Assembly: GCA_026419785.1 (NCBI GenBank)
Contig: JAODTK010005633.1
Location: 1-64,000 of the forward strand
Length of the DNA stretch: 64,000 bases
Source: Sclerodactyla briareus
Taxonomy: Eukaryota > Echinodermata > Holothuroidea > Dendrochirotida > Sclerodactylidae
Direction of reading: 5' to 3'
In this document: one piece after another, positions 25,915 to 37,160 of the stretch
Layout: every line of letters begins with the position of its first letter
How positions within the stretch are numbered: the first letter of the stretch is position 1
Made by a program: the position numbers and the translations under genes
The notes under the pieces: model-generated
What the model was told of the DNA's origin: nothing
The model's database searches: none
Seen by the model: only the letters and a program-made list of their open reading frames with translations

Positions 25915-27240
25915 TGGTTCCTGAAACGTGTGATTTCGACCAGCTTCAAAAGAAAGGCACTTGCTTAGTGCTCAGCCACATTTTGGCGCGAAAAAAACAC
26001 AAGATTCAGAGCAGCAAAATGGCATCTAGGCCACGAGAAAAATGCAGACTTTTTGAAGTGGGAATGGTGGATGGCAGTCCCAACATATCAGATTTAGGCA
26101 AAACTCCCGAAAATGGAACTTACTGGCCAGGTGATCGTTCGTTTGGCAGAAAAAGATCAAAAGATCCAGAGTAGCAAAATACGGACATGTGAAAATGCCA
26201 AAATTATTCTGGATCGAAGTTTGTGTTTTGGGTGACCCATAATGCACCAAATGTGCACTAAGGTCACCTGAATATGTAAAAATTCTAAAGTGAGGAAAGG
26301 CGGGATTTGAGGGTCCCATGAAAGGTGAGATTCAGACCAACGTCCAAAGAAGGTCCCTACCCCGCTCGAGTGGCAGAAAAAACTACAAGATTCAGTGCAG
26401 CAAATCCCATCTAAAGACATGTGAAAATGCACATTTATTTCTGGAAAGAAGTGCGTTTCGGAGTGCTATATTGCACCAAATGCATCGGAGGCCACCAGAA
26501 AATGCAAAAAACTTCCAAAGGGGGGGGGGGGGGGGGGAGGACTTCGGTAGTCCCTGAAAGGTGAGGTGTAGACCCAAAGGAAGGGAACTCACTCTCTTCG
26601 ATTGGCAGAAAAATCGCAAGATTCAGAAGCAGCAATCGTTCAAAAAACATGAAAAAATGCAAAATTAATTGGAAGAAAGCGAGTGTTGGGGTCAATATTC
26701 CACCAAACTGCATCTAAGGAAACCTGAAAATGCAAAATTTTCTCAAAGGGGAAGGGGGGACTTTGGTGGTCCCATGGAAGGTGCGGAATAGACAACTCCC
26801 AAAGAAGGGAAACCCATGCCCTTGATTTGGCAGCAAACACAAAAGACTGGAAGCAGCAATGCATCTAATGGCATGCGAAATGCCACAATTATTTCTGGAA
26901 AGAACTGGTTTCGGGTCCAGTGCACCAAATTGCCATCTCAGGCCACCTGAAAAAATGCGGAAAATTTTCCAAAGGGGGATTAGGGGAACTTCGGCGGTCC
27001 CCGGTAAGGTGAGATTTGACCAACTCCAAAAGAAGGAAAACTCACTGCCCTCAATTTGGCAGGAAGAATCACAAGATTCATAGAAGCAAATCGCATCTAA
27101 GAACATTGTGAAATTGAAAAAAATATTTCTGGAAGGAAGCAGTGGGTTGGAGGGCTAAATGACACCAAATTGCATCTAAGTAATCTTGAAAATTGCCAAA
27201 ATCTCCAAAGGGAGGGGACACCCACTACCCTAAGACACTC
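25915..27240. repeat. Tandem array of ~228 bp units with variable G tracts
   Basis: A CCAACTCCAAAAGAAGG-type word recurs at about 26336, 26567, 26792 and 27019 (spacing 225-231) with weaker copies before that, making about six units. Each unit also has a GGCAGAAAAA..CACAAGATTCA word, GCACCAAATTGCATCTAAGG, and a CCAAAGGGG tract. The G run varies from three to about twenty between units. The overlapping minus-strand ORFs (for example 26714-27106) are readings of the repeat, not genes. Confidence 0.85.
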
Positions 27241-27299
27241 CCCCAGATCCGTCAATCAACTCAGCCCCACTCAAAATTTCGTTCCAACGCCACTGTGGA

Positions 27300-28163
27300 G
27301 GTACGTGATGAATATGGAAACTATACAGGCGATGGAGCGGGCGAAACAATTCTGAGACATGGAAATTTGAGACGAAATTTTGAGCGGATACTAATTCTGA
27401 AGAATTGCCAAAATTGTATGATGACTGGCTTCATTTTTCACTAAAATGCCGAAAAATAACCACATTTTCCGTGAAAGTGATGTTCAAGCAAATGTTCAAT
27501 CTGCCGCAGCCGCCAACCCAATTGGAAAGGGTCCTCGATGGAATTCCTAAGACATGGCTTATGGTAGGAATGGACACCATGATGAAGAATGTAAGGAGTA
27601 ACATCGATCCGTTCGGGAATTTATTGTCAACTTCAGTGATTGCATACTGGCGCATAAGTCGCGGGAAAGGACGCTCCCTGCCATCTGATGGGGGGGGGGG
27701 GGGGGCCGTGGCTGGCTGTGGTAAGACTATTTCCTTGTACGGACGCGTCAACTGATGTTGGCCCGAATTGTAATGAGTAGATCAGTTCCTTCAGAGTGTC
27801 ATTGAATTATACATTTCAGAAATTATTGTCAATTTGGGCGTGCTTACTGCCATAAACATGGGAAGCACCGTTTCCGGCAATCTGGGGGATATAGGGCTCA
27901 AATTTGCTTGTACCTATACGAGACCACCGTGCTGGCCCCAAATTGTAGGATAAACAATAGTCCTCAAGAACGGTTCTTGGAGATAAATTCCTGAAAATAT
28001 TGCCAATTTAGAGGACGCTCGCTCACGGCCGTACAGTGCGGGAATGTCAGTTTCCTGCACAATTGAGGGTTATAAAACGAAAAATTCCCTCGAACGCTAC
28101 GCGCCACGAGGGTAGCGGCTGGCCAGAATGTAAGGATAAACATCGATCAGTTCTTCAAGAACT
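27300..28163. repeat. Duplicated block copy A with ~180 bp tandem units
   Basis: It begins with a lead segment (GGGCGAAACAATTCTGAGAC at about 27338) that matches 31060 in copy B. Then come tandem units marked by a TGTAC...ACGCGTCAAC word at about 27733, 27911 and 28090, each followed by ATAAACATCGATCAGTTC and a GGCAATCTGGGGG-type G tract. The array is split at 28163 by a retrotransposon fragment and resumes at about 29140. Non-coding. Confidence 0.8.
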
Positions 28164-29065
28164 TAGATTATTTGCCGATGACTGTGTGTTGTACAGAGAA
28201 TTCCAACAATAGTGAGAACAATAACCCTCAAGAGGATCTTACACGCTAGTAAGCTGGCAAAATAAATGGCGGATGAGCTTCAATGCTAAAAAGGTTTTGT
28301 TATGCGTCTTTTTAAAACCCAATGACTAGAAATGGCCAAGGATTTGGGCTAAAGCTACGGACCCTTCTGCAAGAGACGAAGAGCCACTCCTACTTGGGTG
28401 TTACCCTGACTAGTAAATCTTTCGGGAATGATCATGTGAACAAATCGCTGCAACGGCGAATCACTCTATGCTGTGTATGAGGAATCTCCATCATGCCCAC
28501 AAGGCGTCGAGGAGTCCGTCTATAAGACCTTAGTGCGACCCCTACTTGAATATTTCCCGAGTTTGTGGGAACCTAGCTCATTACTGCGTAAGCTTAATTA
28601 ATACCCTTGAATTTGTTCAACGTAGGCTGCTAGATTCTGCTTGAAACGACTTCAAATCTAGGTCCCCGGGGCTGTTGCCAATAGGATGAAGGAGTTGGGA
28701 TGGCAGGCATCCTGCAACCAGGCGTCGTGTTCGAGGGCTCACTATTTTTTTTATAAGGCAATCAATGTCAATTTCGATTCCAGTGATGCTAGTTCGCATT
28801 GTCACGTCATCCTAGTTGATCCTGACCCTACACGGACACCACTGAGAACAGCCTTCAGACCGCTGCCGGCCGTCAAAAGTGTAGGGAGTAGCTAAACTAT
28901 AGAGGCTATAAGTGTGGATACATTCTTTGGATCATCCTTTTCCCCGCTTGAGAGCAACGCTTCGAGACTTGGAACATCTACCTGAAACGATCGTGAACAT
29001 CAACGATGTCGAACCCGAAAGTTTCCCAAACGGCAGTCAAGGAGTCTATATCGCAGCAAATCATG
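28164..29065 (+). pseudogene. LINE reverse transcriptase fragment inserted in the array
   Basis: The plus strand, through frameshifts, encodes LFADDCVLYRE (FADD catalytic box, 28171-28182), WRMSFNAKK (28267), LGVTLTSK (about 28396), LVRPLLEY (28531), an EFVQRRLLDS word (28608), a MKELGWQ word (28686) and a terminal FFGSSF...ETIVNINDV stretch to about 29010. This is the palm-to-C-terminus order of CR1/Jockey-type LINEs. The 5' half is absent. The flanks (ttcttcaagaac on the left, a caagatcaagaacg word on the right) both match the same place in the host tandem unit, so it inserted into an existing repeat. Confidence 0.85.
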
Positions 29066-29139
29066 AGTAATTTGTTTTTCACGCATGCATGCACAACCCA
29101 TCCTGACGCAAGCGTGGTTCCACCGGGACGATGGCCAGT

Positions 29140-29490
29140 ATCCTCAAGATCAAGAACGTCCTAGAAAATATGAAGTTCTGAAAGTTATTGCCAGGGACAT
29201 TGCTACTGAATACGGTCGGGAAGGCGGTTTCCTCCAATATGAGGGTGGGGGGGGGGGGGGAGGGGAGGGAGGTCTCTATAAAAGAAACAAAAATCTTGTT
29301 ACCCTACGCGTCAACAACCGACCGGTTGCCCGAATATGCAAATCTGTGGCTCTGTAAGACTGCAAATTCCCTTGTTTGCTACGCGCCGACCCATGATGGC
29401 GCTCCGATTATATGGTGTTGGCTACCCTCATATGTCACCGCCAAATTCAACACAGATCGCCATCCGCTCATTTACCCAAACTGCTGAAAG
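29140..29490. repeat. Duplicated block copy A, right part of array
   Basis: The ~180 bp units resume here with a GTTATTGCCAGGGAC word, a G14 tract (29249), a TTACCCTACGCGTCAAC word (29299) and a CTACGCGCCGACCCATGATGG-type word (29389). The last part, GCGCTCCGATTATATGGTG then ACCCTCATATGTC, matches the end of copy B at about 32200-32230. Confidence 0.75.
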
Positions 29491-30429
29491 ACAGTGAAAG
29501 TCATTATTATCAAGTGATAAATATGACAAAGCAGGACACTCCCTTCCTTATACCCTACTGACGGCGGTCCATAATGGGGACCCGGAGTTAACTTTTCCCC
29601 TTACACCGAAAACCTGGCTATTACGCCCGCGTTCACCTGTATTTTGCTTTTGCGCTCATGGGTCGCCCTTGCCACGTGCTGCTAATTAACAGATTAAGGG
29701 ACATGTTACCGCGGGTACATCATGGTGTAACTTTACGTCAATCGGAATCACTCTAGTCGCTATGAATAACTAAAAACTATATATAAACAATGCAAAAGAA
29801 AAAATCTGAAAAATGAAAATGACAGAAATATAAGTTTTCCTGTAGGGGGTATGGTGAGGTTCTTTTGTCAGGAAAGCTCAGCACACCCCAGTATAGAAAT
29901 CGTTCGCAGGGGCCTGATTGATGAAATTTTTTTTTTTTAGGAACTTTTGGCTATTCGATTTGAAATTCGAGAACCCGGTATGGAAACAGGAGTAATCCTT
30001 CCACTTCGGGCCTAGTCGGGTCCCAGATCTTCACCTGGGGTCCGCGCCTGAATAGCGACTTTGAGACATTTGCCAACGCGATAATTGTTTGTTAGACAAA
30101 ATTGAATCAGTTTTAGAGTGATACAACATCGGACATGTGCTTATTATTTTTTAGCACTGTCCGGGAAAAAGTGGTGGAGGACAACGATATGATATCATCC
30201 CCACTTTTGAAGTGAGGGGGACATTTTTTCCCCCCCCCCCCGTCCCCCACCTGTTTGACTGTCCCATTACTACTCCCTGATGGCAGCTGTAAGCGACGGC
30301 GTTATTTCTAGGCGGATGAGCCGGCGTATAAGTATATTCTGTAGGAACGGGAAACCTCGTACATTTTCGTGCGGGATGCACTCAGGACCCCAACGATTGA
30401 ATATGGATAGAGGCCATGGCGGCGATACG
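29491..30429. other. Non-coding stretch between the duplicated blocks
   Basis: No gene is recognised. It includes a T run near 29929, and a poly-C run near 30231 next to GAGGGGGAC/GTCCCC-type words. Confidence 0.4.
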
Positions 30430-32270
30430 TGGGGGGGTGGACGGGGGGGGACATGTCCCCCAATATTTTTTTGGGGGACATAATATCAATGTCCCCCCGG
30501 TCCCCATATTTTTGCGGACTGGTGAAAACATCCTATAATCATATGTTACATAGCTGCCCTGGGTCTAACTCATATTTCGTATAAGATTGCTTAAATTTTT
30601 ATGTGAGAAAGCGAAATGCAAAAAACGCGCTGCGCGCGCTGTATTCTGTCTTTCCTTTACATGTTTAATACATTAGGCCCATGTTATACAATAACTTTTG
30701 TCGATTCTAACTCCAATATGACTTTTTCCTCCATACGTGTCTCTTCAATTGTGGTGAACATATGGGTATGCCACACAGGAGAATTTGGTTTGGGACATGG
30801 TGTTCTCGGTGCCGCCCCCGATCCCCACCACAGTAATGCTGGAAACCAACTGCCTTTTCTAACACTAGCACATAACCAATAGCGAGTTTAGTCTACTTTT
30901 GATCCTATTGTTCAGACTGGCATGGATTTGTCAGCCTGACTGCTGTTTCTTAATACAAGATGAAATCTATTTGCAACGAAAACAATGGGGCAAGGGCTCG
31001 TTCACTCACTATGAAGGTTCACGTGATTGACGCATGACACTATGAAGGCGCGATGTTCGGGGCGGAACAATTCTGAGACATAACATTTTGAACGGAAACA
31101 ATCTGAAAAAAATACGAATTTACTTGGCTGACTGGCTCAATCCGCTTAATCAAATGCCCGAAAAGTGCATACATTTTCGATGACAGTGATTCAAGCAAAT
31201 TTTTAAGATGCGGGCAGCCTCCACCCCAATTGGAAGGGTCTCGATGGAAGACCTCTAAAATAGGGCTATGGTAGGAATGGAGGCACGATGAGAAATGAGT
31301 GCCGGGATGGCCGCTCTCTGCCATCTGGTCGGGGAAAGGGGGGTGGGGTGGGGTGGGGGATGTAAGACCGTCTTGTACGCTACTACACGCATCAACTGTT
31401 AGGGGCGGCGAATTTGCAATGACTGAACATAGTCAGATCCCCGAGAGCCTTCTTGAGATATAAATTTCGGAATTTTATTTGTCAATTCCAGGGATTCTGC
31501 TAACTGTCTAGGAACCCGGGAGTTCGCGTTTCCCTTTTTCCGGCAATCTGGGGGGTTCGTGAGGCTCAAAATTTCCTTGTACCCTACGCGTCCACTAATG
31601 GGTGGCACGATTGTAAGAGATAAACATCGATCAGTTCCTTCGAGAAGGTTTCTTGGAATATAATTTTCCCGCAATTTAATTGCCACTTGTTTGGGACGTT
31701 GCTAATTGCCATACGGCCCAGATAGTTGCCGTTTCCGCAATCTGGTGGGAGGGGGGTTGGTATTAAAACGAGAATTTTCCTTTACCCTACGCGCCCAATG
31801 ATGGTGGTCCGATTGTAAGGAATAAACTCTCGAACAGGTCCATCGAGAAGGTTTTTTGAGCCTATAAATTTCTGAAAAATATTGCCAATTTTCAGGACTT
31901 TGCGTACTGCCCATACGGCTCGGGAAGTGCCGTTTTCTGCATCAGGAGGGGGGGGGGAGGACTGGAAACGAAAGATTTTCCCTTGTACCCTACGCGTCAA
32001 CCCGTGGTGCATGGCCCAGAATTGCTACGGATATGAACATTGATCAGGTTCTTCGTAAAGTTTCTGAAAAAAAAATCGGAATTATTGCACTTTTAGGGAT
32101 GTTTCCTTACTGCCATATGGCCCGAAGTGCCGTTCCTGCCCAATTCTGGGGGGCAGGTAAACGAAAATTCTCTGTACGATACGCGCCAACCAACGTGGCG
32201 CTCCCCTTAGATGGTGCAACCCTCATATGTCCCCCCCCCTCCAATATTACAGAACGCCGCCCCTGATAGA
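30430..32270. repeat. Duplicated block copy B, no retrotransposon insertion
   Basis: The left arm (30640-31025) matches 24820-25210. The lead segment (31030-31320) matches 27300-27690. Tandem units follow, with the ACGCGTCAAC-type word at about 31387, 31588, 31784, 31993 and 32178. Copy B lacks both the ~228 bp array and the LINE fragment found in copy A. It starts within a GGGGGGACA/TGTCCCCC inverted G/C-rich patch at about 30434-30500. Confidence 0.8.
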
Positions 32271-35200
32271 GGCCGTATAGCTGTATAATAGTAGAATATT
32301 CTGATCTATCTGATGCCATTCAGGTTCCTGATCCTGATCATGCAGTTCCTGGTCGTCTCTTCAAATGGGACGTAAATTAGCCCCCCGGTCCCGGGAGCAG
32401 GTTCGGATTAGTTACACCCCTGACTCGATATCAACTGAGCACTACAGTTGAGAGAGTTATCGCCGTTGTTCATCAAGCACGATGGGTACGGCCAGGTTCC
32501 TTGATGAGCCTTTCTTGGCTCCCTGAATCCTTGAATTCTAAACGGACCAAACGTTATAGGCCTATTTCCCACAATCTCGGCAACCAACACATTTAGGTTG
32601 ATGCCTCAGTTAATGTTTCCATTCTCCAGATATCGAGAAGAAAAAAAACCTGTCCCTCGCATATCAAATTTGAAATGGATCCGTCCTTCTTTATGCTTAC
32701 AACCTACACGCATACTTCGAAGTCGATTGACGCTCGCCATGTTCTGAAATGGCTCACTAGCCTACATGTTGCGTTGGCACGCCCCTCTCCGGACCTTGGA
32801 TAAACTTGGGCCGGTATAAAAAGAAATTCGAAATAGATTACAGTATAGGATCTTTATCTTATATTGATAAACCTCATGCCTATTTTGAGCTCGCAATCTC
32901 CTGATATCATGCTCGCATGCATTTTCGCTGTTGGCCCACTTCTGACCTCGACTGGATTCCAATTTGTATTGTTTTGCGGGCGTAAACCAACTGAAAAGCT
33001 TTGTAAACACCCTAACTATATAACGATCCTAGATATACTTGGTAATATCTGGTCATGTGCAGTGGAATCCCTAATCGGGACTGGTTCGCCAACGTCCTAT
33101 TACTGGCTAGTTATTAGTGGCCTGCCGTTCATTCTCATTGTACAATCGGTTGTATCCCCTTTCGTGTGCAATATACCGAGTGTAAGACCGCACTTTCACA
33201 GCCTTAGAGGATGTCACCCCACCGCGTTCTTTTTCTGTATGCTACCCGGAGGTTTTTCTGACAGGTTACGTATCTTCTAAACCTATTAGAAATAAGACAG
33301 CAGTACCTTTTTTGCTCGAAATTCTCCTCTGTATTATAGATGTTTTCATAAGTGATTTAGGAACGCAATCAATTAATTCTAGGGTTTTCCTGCTGAGAAC
33401 GCTAAATGGCCTATTCTTAGCTCACTTTCCTGATTCGTATAATTCTTTAAGCCGTCGATTAGAATTGTATTGATTACGTATGATTCCCCTATTTTTCCCC
33501 TACCCTGCCGATATTTTGCCATTGGTCAATCTGCTCGTTTGATTATTTATTAGTATTTTTAGATCAATAATTTAGAACGTCCCCTTCGTTCGCCTCGTTA
33601 TGGTAAAATTGTGACTCTTACTTTGTCCAATCATGTATCCAGTGATTTGGTGCAGGTCTAACAAACAGGGCCAGCTGCGAGAAAAAGAATCAGATAATCA
33701 CAGTGCTAATAGGTTTACAGGATTTCACATGTGTGATTTTTAGGGACACAAGCGTTAATTTCGAGATATATGAGGATTCGGTAATTAAGCATGAATCCAG
33801 AGAAGAGAAGCATAAAAGAAGCAATCACGTTTTGCTCGTATTTTTTCCGTCGATTATTTTAACAACCCCTGGAGACGTCGAAAGAGACTGATCCCAACTT
33901 TCGTGAAAAAATTAATATATTTTTGTTTTTTTTGGGGGGGGGGTTGGGCATCAGCAGGTGATACTATTTATCCGAGCGCCACCACTGGATGGCGCGCAAC
34001 ATACAAACGGAAAAGACCCCAGGGTGGCGGCCAGCAGGGGGGGGGGGGGGGGCAGGGGGGCCATCCCCACCCCGTCGGGAAGCTGTCCCCCGTCGGGGAA
34101 GTTTTCCAGTCTCGGTCGGGGAGCCCGAGTGGGTTCGCTGAAATGTACACACCCCGCGAGGGCCTTCTTGCCCCGAACAGTATTATTTTCCAAACTTCTT
34201 TATTGTGAAATTCCTAGTTGAGGTGAAAATTTCGGCGCTCTTCGCGCGCCTCATTCGTTCTAAGTATTGCCCAAGTCCAAGCGTATCATCCTTCTAAGAA
34301 TATACAATCGTGGAATATACAGATAAGATACACAAGCCTCATGGATAACTTCGAAAGTCCCTGCAAGAGCTTGAGTTTACAATTCTTTTGGTGATGAGCT
34401 CGTTTCTGGCCGTTCTACCACTGTTCTGCCTCTCTGTAGAGTGGGGGTGCTTTCACGACGCAGTGCCAGGTATTTCCTGTGCATTATCGGGAATACCTGA
34501 CCCTATTTCTACTATAAGGCCGCCGGATTGAGTGGGAAGCTATTGAAGTAAACATGTCCCTCCACAATGTGTATTTCATTTGTGGTTTTTCCTTTTGAAA
34601 ATTGTTAAAAATATGAAACCTCCCAAATGCAAGTTTTGACTAAGGGGTGGGGTGAGCCTCGTCGGGGGGAACTTCAATTTGGACCCCCCTTCGAGCCTCG
34701 GAACCCCCCGTCGGTAATCCTGCCCACCACGGAAAGACACTCCCTACTTCCGTGCCTTATTGTAAGTTTAAAAGCAACCCCCGAAAAATGTACACCAAAA
34801 ATGGGAGCTCCAGGTGGTCATTTGTCAAAAAATTGTGATGGTTGATATTATCGGATAGTGGCATTTAATACATGCATCGAACGTTTTCAGCGTTTATGCA
34901 ACGTTCGTTAATGATTCCTACATTTTCTTGTCGAAAAACAGGAATTTTTTCCCCCAAACTTGGTATTTATGGTGTGCCGGATTGCATCATATAGCGGGCC
35001 GATTCGTGTCCGGACCGCCATTTGGGAACCCCCGAAGGCTGTTTGTGTTATTGACACATTTCCATGAATAGAGCAAAACAACCACCATATCAGGGGGATC
35101 CATTGTGTAATTTACCGGGCAAATGTTGATAGGCCGTCCTCGCACTTTTTCATCTTGTATAAGTCTTGAGGCTGTGATGACCTCCGTTTGGTCAGTGGGG

Positions 35201-36239
35201 GCGCTATGTTATGTGATATCAAATAACAAGCGCCAGCTCAGGGGCCACATATTCGATGGCAGTGGCATTACGATCTCGATAAGGGTTTGAGGTGCTGAGT
35301 GTGTGTGTGAGGGGGGGGGTCCGCACCGATTGATCACATTAAGAAAAATGAATATATATTCTACTTTTTCGATTCGAGAATACCTTTCTAATTAAAATCT
35401 TGACAAAATTCCTGGGCACCTCTGACAAAAAAGCACACCCCCCCGGGCTCCAATGGGCACGAGGGCCCTGAATCCAGGTCATCAGAATCCAAAGTCTGAA
35501 ACAGTGCGTCACGATCACTGTGCAAAAAATATTGGAGACGCATACTTGTCGGTGTAGGGTCGGCAAGAGTCCGAGGTCACGGAGGTCTCTAAATCAATTA
35601 AAAACAGTTTAAATACAATAACCGTGCACCGAGAAGATTACTTCGTCTGGCGTGTCGGCTGTCCACCTGGAGTATTGCTTCTTGGCGACTGTCATCAATG
35701 ACACCTAACGTCCATCAGAGGGCAAAGCAAATGATGAAACCTTGTAAAACTCTACCTGCAATTCCACCTATACACTACAACTATGATTCCTCCACAATTG
35801 ATGCATTAAACAGATGTCCACGTTTTCCAAAGCTTTCGTACTTTGACCTATGTTGATCTTAGGGCGGACTTTTGGCCTGTTCAAAAAAGGTGGTGGGCAT
35901 CTCACTCCATATTGTACTAATCCACATGCCAACTTTGCCCAACAGGCGTACTTTGTACATCTAGAAGTGCACCTGTTCTTTTTTTTTTTTTTTTGCATAG
36001 TTACTGGATTCTAAGCATTTCAAACAAATCGACTAAGTTACTGTTTACTCTGGACCTGACCCCAGAGCATTAGAGTCTATCAAGTAACTCACTGTAGGCT
36101 GGTCGTACTACATCGACTTTGAGTCCCATACAAACGCGTTCTAATGTCACTGTACGTGTTGTTTTTCTTCTATATCTCAATTTACCCATGTCCCGCATTG
36201 CTCAATATTTGCATTGGCTCTCTGTTAAAGTTTTGCTTA
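32271..36239. other. Non-coding stretch, G-rich in places
   Basis: No supported gene. A 138-codon plus frame (32864-33280) is hydrophobic but shows no domain, start context or partner exons. Near 33930-34150 the sequence is very G-rich, with a G17 run at about 34037 and repeated CCGTCGGGG words. A short GTGTGTGTGAGGGGGGGGG patch is at 35297-35320 and a T run at about 35979-35995. Confidence 0.45.
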
Positions 36240-37160
36240 TTTCTTTATTGATTGCCGAGGCAAAAGGAATTTATGCCGTCATGTCTGTGGCGCCATGTGT
36301 GTTTGTGGTGTGCTTGTGTGTTTGGTGTGTGTGGTGTGTGTGGTGCGTGCGTTTGTGTGTGTGTGTGTTGTGTGGTGTGGTCGTGTGCGTGTGTGTGTGT
36401 GTGCGTGTGCGTGTGTGGGTGTTGTGTGTGTGTTGTGTGTGTGGTGTGTGTGTGTGTTGGTGTGAGTGACACCCCTTGGCATCACGATATTTAACGAACG
36501 CAAACAGTTCAAATTTGCACCTGGGTGTCCATGTGGAAGATGAACCCTATTGTTTTTAGTACCATCTCAAGGCTTCAAGTTTTCCCGACCGGGCAAAGTT
36601 TGAAACTTGTCACCACGATATCTAATGAAGCAAGTTGTAGTAGGTTCATCTTTAGGTATTTGGTTGCACATAGGGTGAGGATGTCCCCTATTGTTTGTTG
36701 GTGTCAGGTCGAAGTCCTTGAAGGTCACCGTAAGGCCATTCCGTTTTATAGCTTGGCACGACAAATTTTAGGGCAATATTTGTTCGGTGAACTACATCTA
36801 GTGACCTATTTGACCTCATTTTACTCTTGACCTCAATCGCCTAATGACCATGTGACTTCGGGGTGAACTATTTCGTGACGAACCATACTCGTCTTGTTGC
36901 AAAACAAACCAATGAGCCAAGGCATTTACATACTAAAGCACTGCCGGGTCCACACGCTTATCTCCATTATTTCCTCTGTAAAAGACTGGTGAAAAATGCT
37001 TTCAAAAACTGATAACTTTAATGTTTGACGTTTACTTCTCGGCACTGAACAGCTAACTGCGTTAAGGGAAGTTCGTTCGTCTGTGTGGCTACCATTGTAC
37101 CCACTTTTTTCATGTACCCCCTCAATATATGGCTTGGTATTGGACATTGACAGACCCTAA
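36240..37160 (-). repeat. AGGTCA-rich dispersed element, inverted copy
   Basis: Read on the minus strand it aligns along its length with 40370-41180 (and the matching part of 43860-44700). Shared landmarks in order are AAGCCATAT, a CAGTGCCGAGA word, TTTTACAGAGGA, TGGTTTGTTNTGCAACAA, the AGGTCA cluster, AATATTGCCCT, CTTGCTTCATTAG, CGTTCGTTAAAT and GGGGTGTCAC followed by the CA tract. It shows that this ~0.9 kb segment is a dispersed repeat, independent of the 3.4 kb duplication. Non-coding. Confidence 0.8.
36300..36470. repeat. (TG)n-rich microsatellite
   Basis: About 170 bp of interrupted TG repeats with TGGTG and TGCGTG variants. It lies exactly at the (CA)n position of the dispersed element on the other strand. 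The four overlapping Cys/Val- or His/Thr-rich ORFs across it are artefacts of the repeat. Confidence 0.9.

Noticed and set aside
26714..27106. 130-codon ORF on the minus strand
   Set aside because: It is a reading of the ~228 bp tandem units and their G tracts; the same pattern gives several overlapping ORFs.
25915..32270. Tandem arrays considered as CRISPR
   Set aside because: Units are 180-230 bp with no repeat-spacer pattern, and the sequence is eukaryotic.
32864..33280. 138-codon hydrophobic ORF
   Set aside because: No family signature, no splice or start support, and AT-rich hydrophobic frames arise easily by chance.
33903..34208. Gly/Pro-rich ORFs on both strands
   Set aside because: They come from a G-rich low-complexity patch; five overlapping frames are open at once.
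36119..36512. Cys/Val-rich and His/Thr-rich ORFs
   Set aside because: They are translations of the TG microsatellite in several frames.
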